A stretch of 64,000 nt of DNA, from contig VXCM01000068.1 in NCBI GenBank assembly GCA_014773175.1, positions 186,001 to 250,000 of the forward strand. The letters run 5' to 3'. The notes under the pieces were generated by a model. It ran no database searches and was not told the origin of the DNA. It saw only the letters and a program-made list of their open reading frames with translations. The translations under genes were made by a program, and so were the position numbers. Below are positions 61,011 through 64,000 of this stretch, in pieces. The stretch's first letter is position 1; the number at the start of each line of letters is the position of its first letter. Source of the DNA: Lucifuga dentata (Eukaryota > Chordata > Actinopteri > Ophidiiformes > Bythitidae).

Positions 61011-63934
61011 ATGAACTGGTTTCTATGCGTGATAGCTACAGGTGCATGCCTGTGTCTGCAAAGCCAGGTGCATGCTGGTGAGTGCTATAGGCTCAATTAT
61101 CATCTTACTTTGAAAGCTAGGAATAGCTTCTTAATTTATTAGCTGTTTTATAGTTTGAGACTAAATATGCTAGATCACAGAGAAATGTGTGAGTTTAATT
61201 GTATTCACAGTTACATTAGAAATATTTATATTAATATTATAATTAATATATATATATATATTTATAAATAAAATAACATCAATACTGTGATACCTTATGA
61301 ATAAGCAGAAATGATTGACACTGACTGAAATGTATTTTTCCCTACAGAAGAATCCTTGACCAGGGATTTCATTGAAAAAACTGTGCGTGCAGCCAAAGCC
61401 CTTGTGAATTCAGCTTATGAATACTCCAGACAAGAGTGAGTGTCCAAACCTCCTGAACTGGTGAACAAGTTCTGCAGTAATAGAAAAATATACAACATAA
61501 TAAATATTTGTACTTTTTAAAGACTGAAAATTGGCCAATGATTGTTGCAGTCATTAATGTCATTTCAGATATTCCTTTCTGTCATACAATGTTTGTCAAG
61601 CAGAGGTAGTTACATAACTGTCTCTTCTCACATTATAGAAGCCTTTCCCGGATTAGGACGAATACGGCAACTCCGGTGGACGTCCTGCGGCTGACAAAGC
61701 TACCAGTAGGGCCCACACGTGAAGCTGTACGTTCTGCTGACTACATGGAGAACACTGTTAGACTGATAAAGAGGGCTCTGACTCATCGACAAAAGCGCTC
61801 TATCAATGCCACAGGTGTTCAGTCTTTTTTTTGGCTTCTTTCATTTTTTTCATATTGTTGCAATTCAGTTGCAGAGTTGCTCATTCCTTGCTTCTTTCAA
61901 TTAGATTTGATAACTGAAGAGCAGCTGAGCGTGATTGCTGAACTGACAGGCTGCTCTCCAAGACTTCGCGCCCCTTCTTGCAATGCCACTCCTAAATTGG
62001 ACACATTTCGCACTGCTGACAGCACCTGCAACAACAAGTGAGGCACCTATCAAGTAGGAGCTGGAAAAGAGTTAATGACTGACATGTCAACAGATTGTGT
62101 GTTTTTCAATACTAACTTTCCTTTTGAAAATGTGTAACCAAAGCTTGGTGACACAGACTGCAAAGATTCTTAAGGGTGCAAAAAAAAAACCAAAACAATA
62201 AATGATATATTTCTGTTGCTTAGGAAAAACCCACGCCTGGGCTCCGCGAACACACCTCTTACTCGTTGGTTGCCAGCTGAATATGAAGATTTAATTTCAG
62301 TACCCAAAGGCTGGGATGAAGGCTTGACAATCAATGACTATATTCTCCCATTGGTACTATACATCAAAATATTATCTTTACTGCCTGAACCTTTCATTTT
62401 GTGAGCATTTAGGTTAGTATGTTTATATGCTAAACTAGTTGCTGGCTCCTTTGAGAACTTTGTCTAAATAGGCCATGGAAACATGTTTAAATAGACAGAA
62501 AATTCAAAAATGAAATGTGTAAAGTAAATCACTCCCAGCAAAGTGTTCACTGTCTACATACCTTTTCCTAGGTAAGAGAAGTGTCCAACCGTATTCTCCG
62601 CACAGCAAATGAGGATGTAGAGAGCGATCCACTGTACACCCACATGGTTACAATATTTGGGCAGTGGACTGACCATGACCTGACCTTCACCCCTCACTCT
62701 CCTTCCATCCGCTCATTTAGTAATGGCATTGACTGTGAGCACAGCTGTGAACGTACAGAACCGTGTTTCCCCATCATAGTCAGTATCCTTGCATTATACA
62801 AGAAAATACATGAATGTGTACAATGCAAACACACATTGAATGTTTACCCTTGTTTGTCACTTAATGCAGTTCCCAAGACAAGACCCCCGCAGTAATGATG
62901 AGGAGTGCATGACTTTCTTCCGCTCAGCACCAGCCTGTGGCTCTGGCAACACCGGTCACTTCTTTGGTGCAGACAACGTTCGCCAACAAATGAACACTCT
63001 CACAGCATTCATTGATGCAGGCCAGGTTTATGGTTCAGACAATGCCAAAGCTCAATTGCTCCGCAACCTCTCCAGTGATGAAGGCCTCTTGAAAGTCAAC
63101 ACACAATTCAATGACAACAGCTATGAACTCCTGCCCTTCTCCACTGCCAGAAACAACATGTGTGCCACCAGAGCCCGTATTACCAATGAACCATTTGTCA
63201 TGGAGGTGCCGTGCTTTGTGGCTGGTGAGTGGCAACAAACAAAAATGTAAAACGTATTTGTTTCACTCCAACCGCCACTTAGTGTTGACACCATTTTCCC
63301 TCACTTTTATATAAGATCAAAAATAACTTCCAATTTAGACATTCTGTGACACTTTGTGCTTGCCATGGTTAACCACAGCTTAAAGTTAAAAAAAAAAAAG
63401 NTTAGACATTCTGTGACACTTTGTGCTTGCCATGGTTAACCACAGCTTAAAGTTAAAAAAAAAAAAGATAAATTTGAGCTAAGAGCTGAAGAGTTTGTCT
63501 TAAGGATGAAAAAAAATCATTATTTGTTTACAAATGTTGTTGACGCAAACAAAAATTTAACAGCATCAGAAAAACATTAATAACTTAAATTCAGTTGTTG
63601 TCTGCTGTTCCTAGCTAGGATTAAAAGACCAGTAAGTATGTTTAAGTGTGATAGCATCTTCCAATCCTGTGTTCTGATTTTAGGTGGTAGAGCAACCCTT
63701 TTATATATTTAACTCACAGATTATACCTTTAAACTGCTGGCATTAAACAGAGCTGATTGTTGCTGTCTCCCAGGTGATGAGCGTTCCAATGAGCATATTG
63801 GGCTGACGGCGCTACACACCTTGATGGTGCGTGAGCACAACCGTCTGGCACGTGCCCTGGCCAAAATCAATCCTCAGTGGCATGGAGAAAGACTCTACCA
63901 GGAGGCACGCAAGATCATGGGTGGATACTTTCAG
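61011..63934 (+). CDS. mpx: Animal haem peroxidase, MPO/EPO/LPO type (3' end outside)
   Basis: Eight exons in view (61011-61077, 61348-61435, 61639-61814, 61905-62037, 62224-62353, 62572-62778, 62870-63224, 63774-63934) give 439 residues, and the gene continues past the window. Such enzymes use hydrogen peroxide to oxidise halides or thiocyanate in granulocyte granules or secretions. A signal peptide ([17 protein letters not shown]) is followed by a propeptide with a possible RQKR cleavage site (102-105). The distal pair Asp232-His233 sits in [12 protein letters not shown]. The calcium loop is [12 protein letters not shown] (312-323). The catalytic Arg389 and haem-linking Glu392 are in GDERSNEH. 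His393 stands where mammalian MPO has its sulfonium-linked Met. The proximal His lies beyond the edge. The symbol is tentative: epx- or lpo-like names are equally possible. Confidence 0.88.
63335..63467. repeat. Duplicated contig end around single N (66 bp x2)
   Basis: Bases 63335-63400 and 63402-63467 are the same 66 bp around an N at 63401, in intron 7 of the peroxidase gene. Confidence 0.85.
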
Positions 63935-64000
63935 GTTAGAGAGGGACTTGAAAAGTAAAGACCTCACATTCATGGTTAAATTGATTTATAATGGCAGATA

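Noticed and set aside
1..64000. CRISPR arrays, bacterial operons, tRNA or rRNA genes
   Set aside because: The window is vertebrate nuclear DNA; no direct-repeat/spacer array, cloverleaf or rRNA core was seen.

Overview
The window is vertebrate nuclear DNA, most likely from a teleost fish. It has GT-AG split genes with short exons, CA/CT/TATC microsatellites, fish-type LINE, Tc1 and hAT remnants, and no bacterial-style operons. It is a draft assembly: one 49-N gap, seventeen single-N joins, and several joins flanked by duplicated contig ends.

Six protein-coding loci can be assembled exon by exon. From left to right they are: inpp5j-like inositol polyphosphate 5-phosphatase (+, 5780-14481, 12 coding exons, 703 aa); mat2a methionine adenosyltransferase (+, 20344-23607, 9 exons, 396 aa) with a long 3'UTR; the C2orf68/UPF0561 orthologue (-, 34877-36916, 4 exons, 164 aa); usp39 (+, 37404-42548, 13 exons, 501 aa); a saposin-domain protein of the surfactant protein B type, sftpb-like (-, 43479-46719, 11 exons, 353 aa); and the first 439 residues of a myeloid-type haem peroxidase (mpx/epx/lpo family, +, from 61011, running off the right edge). 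The run mat2a, C2orf68, usp39, sftpb matches the gene neighbourhood on human 2p11.2. The genes otherwise have unrelated jobs: phosphoinositide dephosphorylation, S-adenosylmethionine synthesis, an unknown conserved protein, spliceosome assembly, lipid/surfactant biology and innate immunity.

The clearest regulatory structure is in the mat2a 3'UTR. Six copies of the nonamer TACAGARAA lie in hairpins, the array known in mammals as the METTL16 m6A/SAM-sensing elements. c2orf68 and usp39 are head to head over a 0.5 kb shared promoter interval, while usp39 and sftpb are tail to tail.

The rest is intergenic. 25.3-34.8 kb has a decayed minus-strand LINE and a TTAA-flanked MITE. 46.8-60.6 kb is a repeat graveyard with LINE pieces, a second copy of the MITE with a nested insertion, a hAT dimerisation-domain fragment, a perfect 55-bp palindrome, a broken Tc1 element and a second TIR element. 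14.5-20.1 kb has a near-perfect foldback and microsatellites. I see no operon-like or defence system. The items most worth checking are the saposin domain order, a residue change in the peroxidase haem-link region, an unidentified conserved-looking minus-strand exon at 5.4-5.6 kb, the adapter-like sequence at 10.6 kb and the duplicated contig ends, one of which doubles the end of an inpp5j exon.
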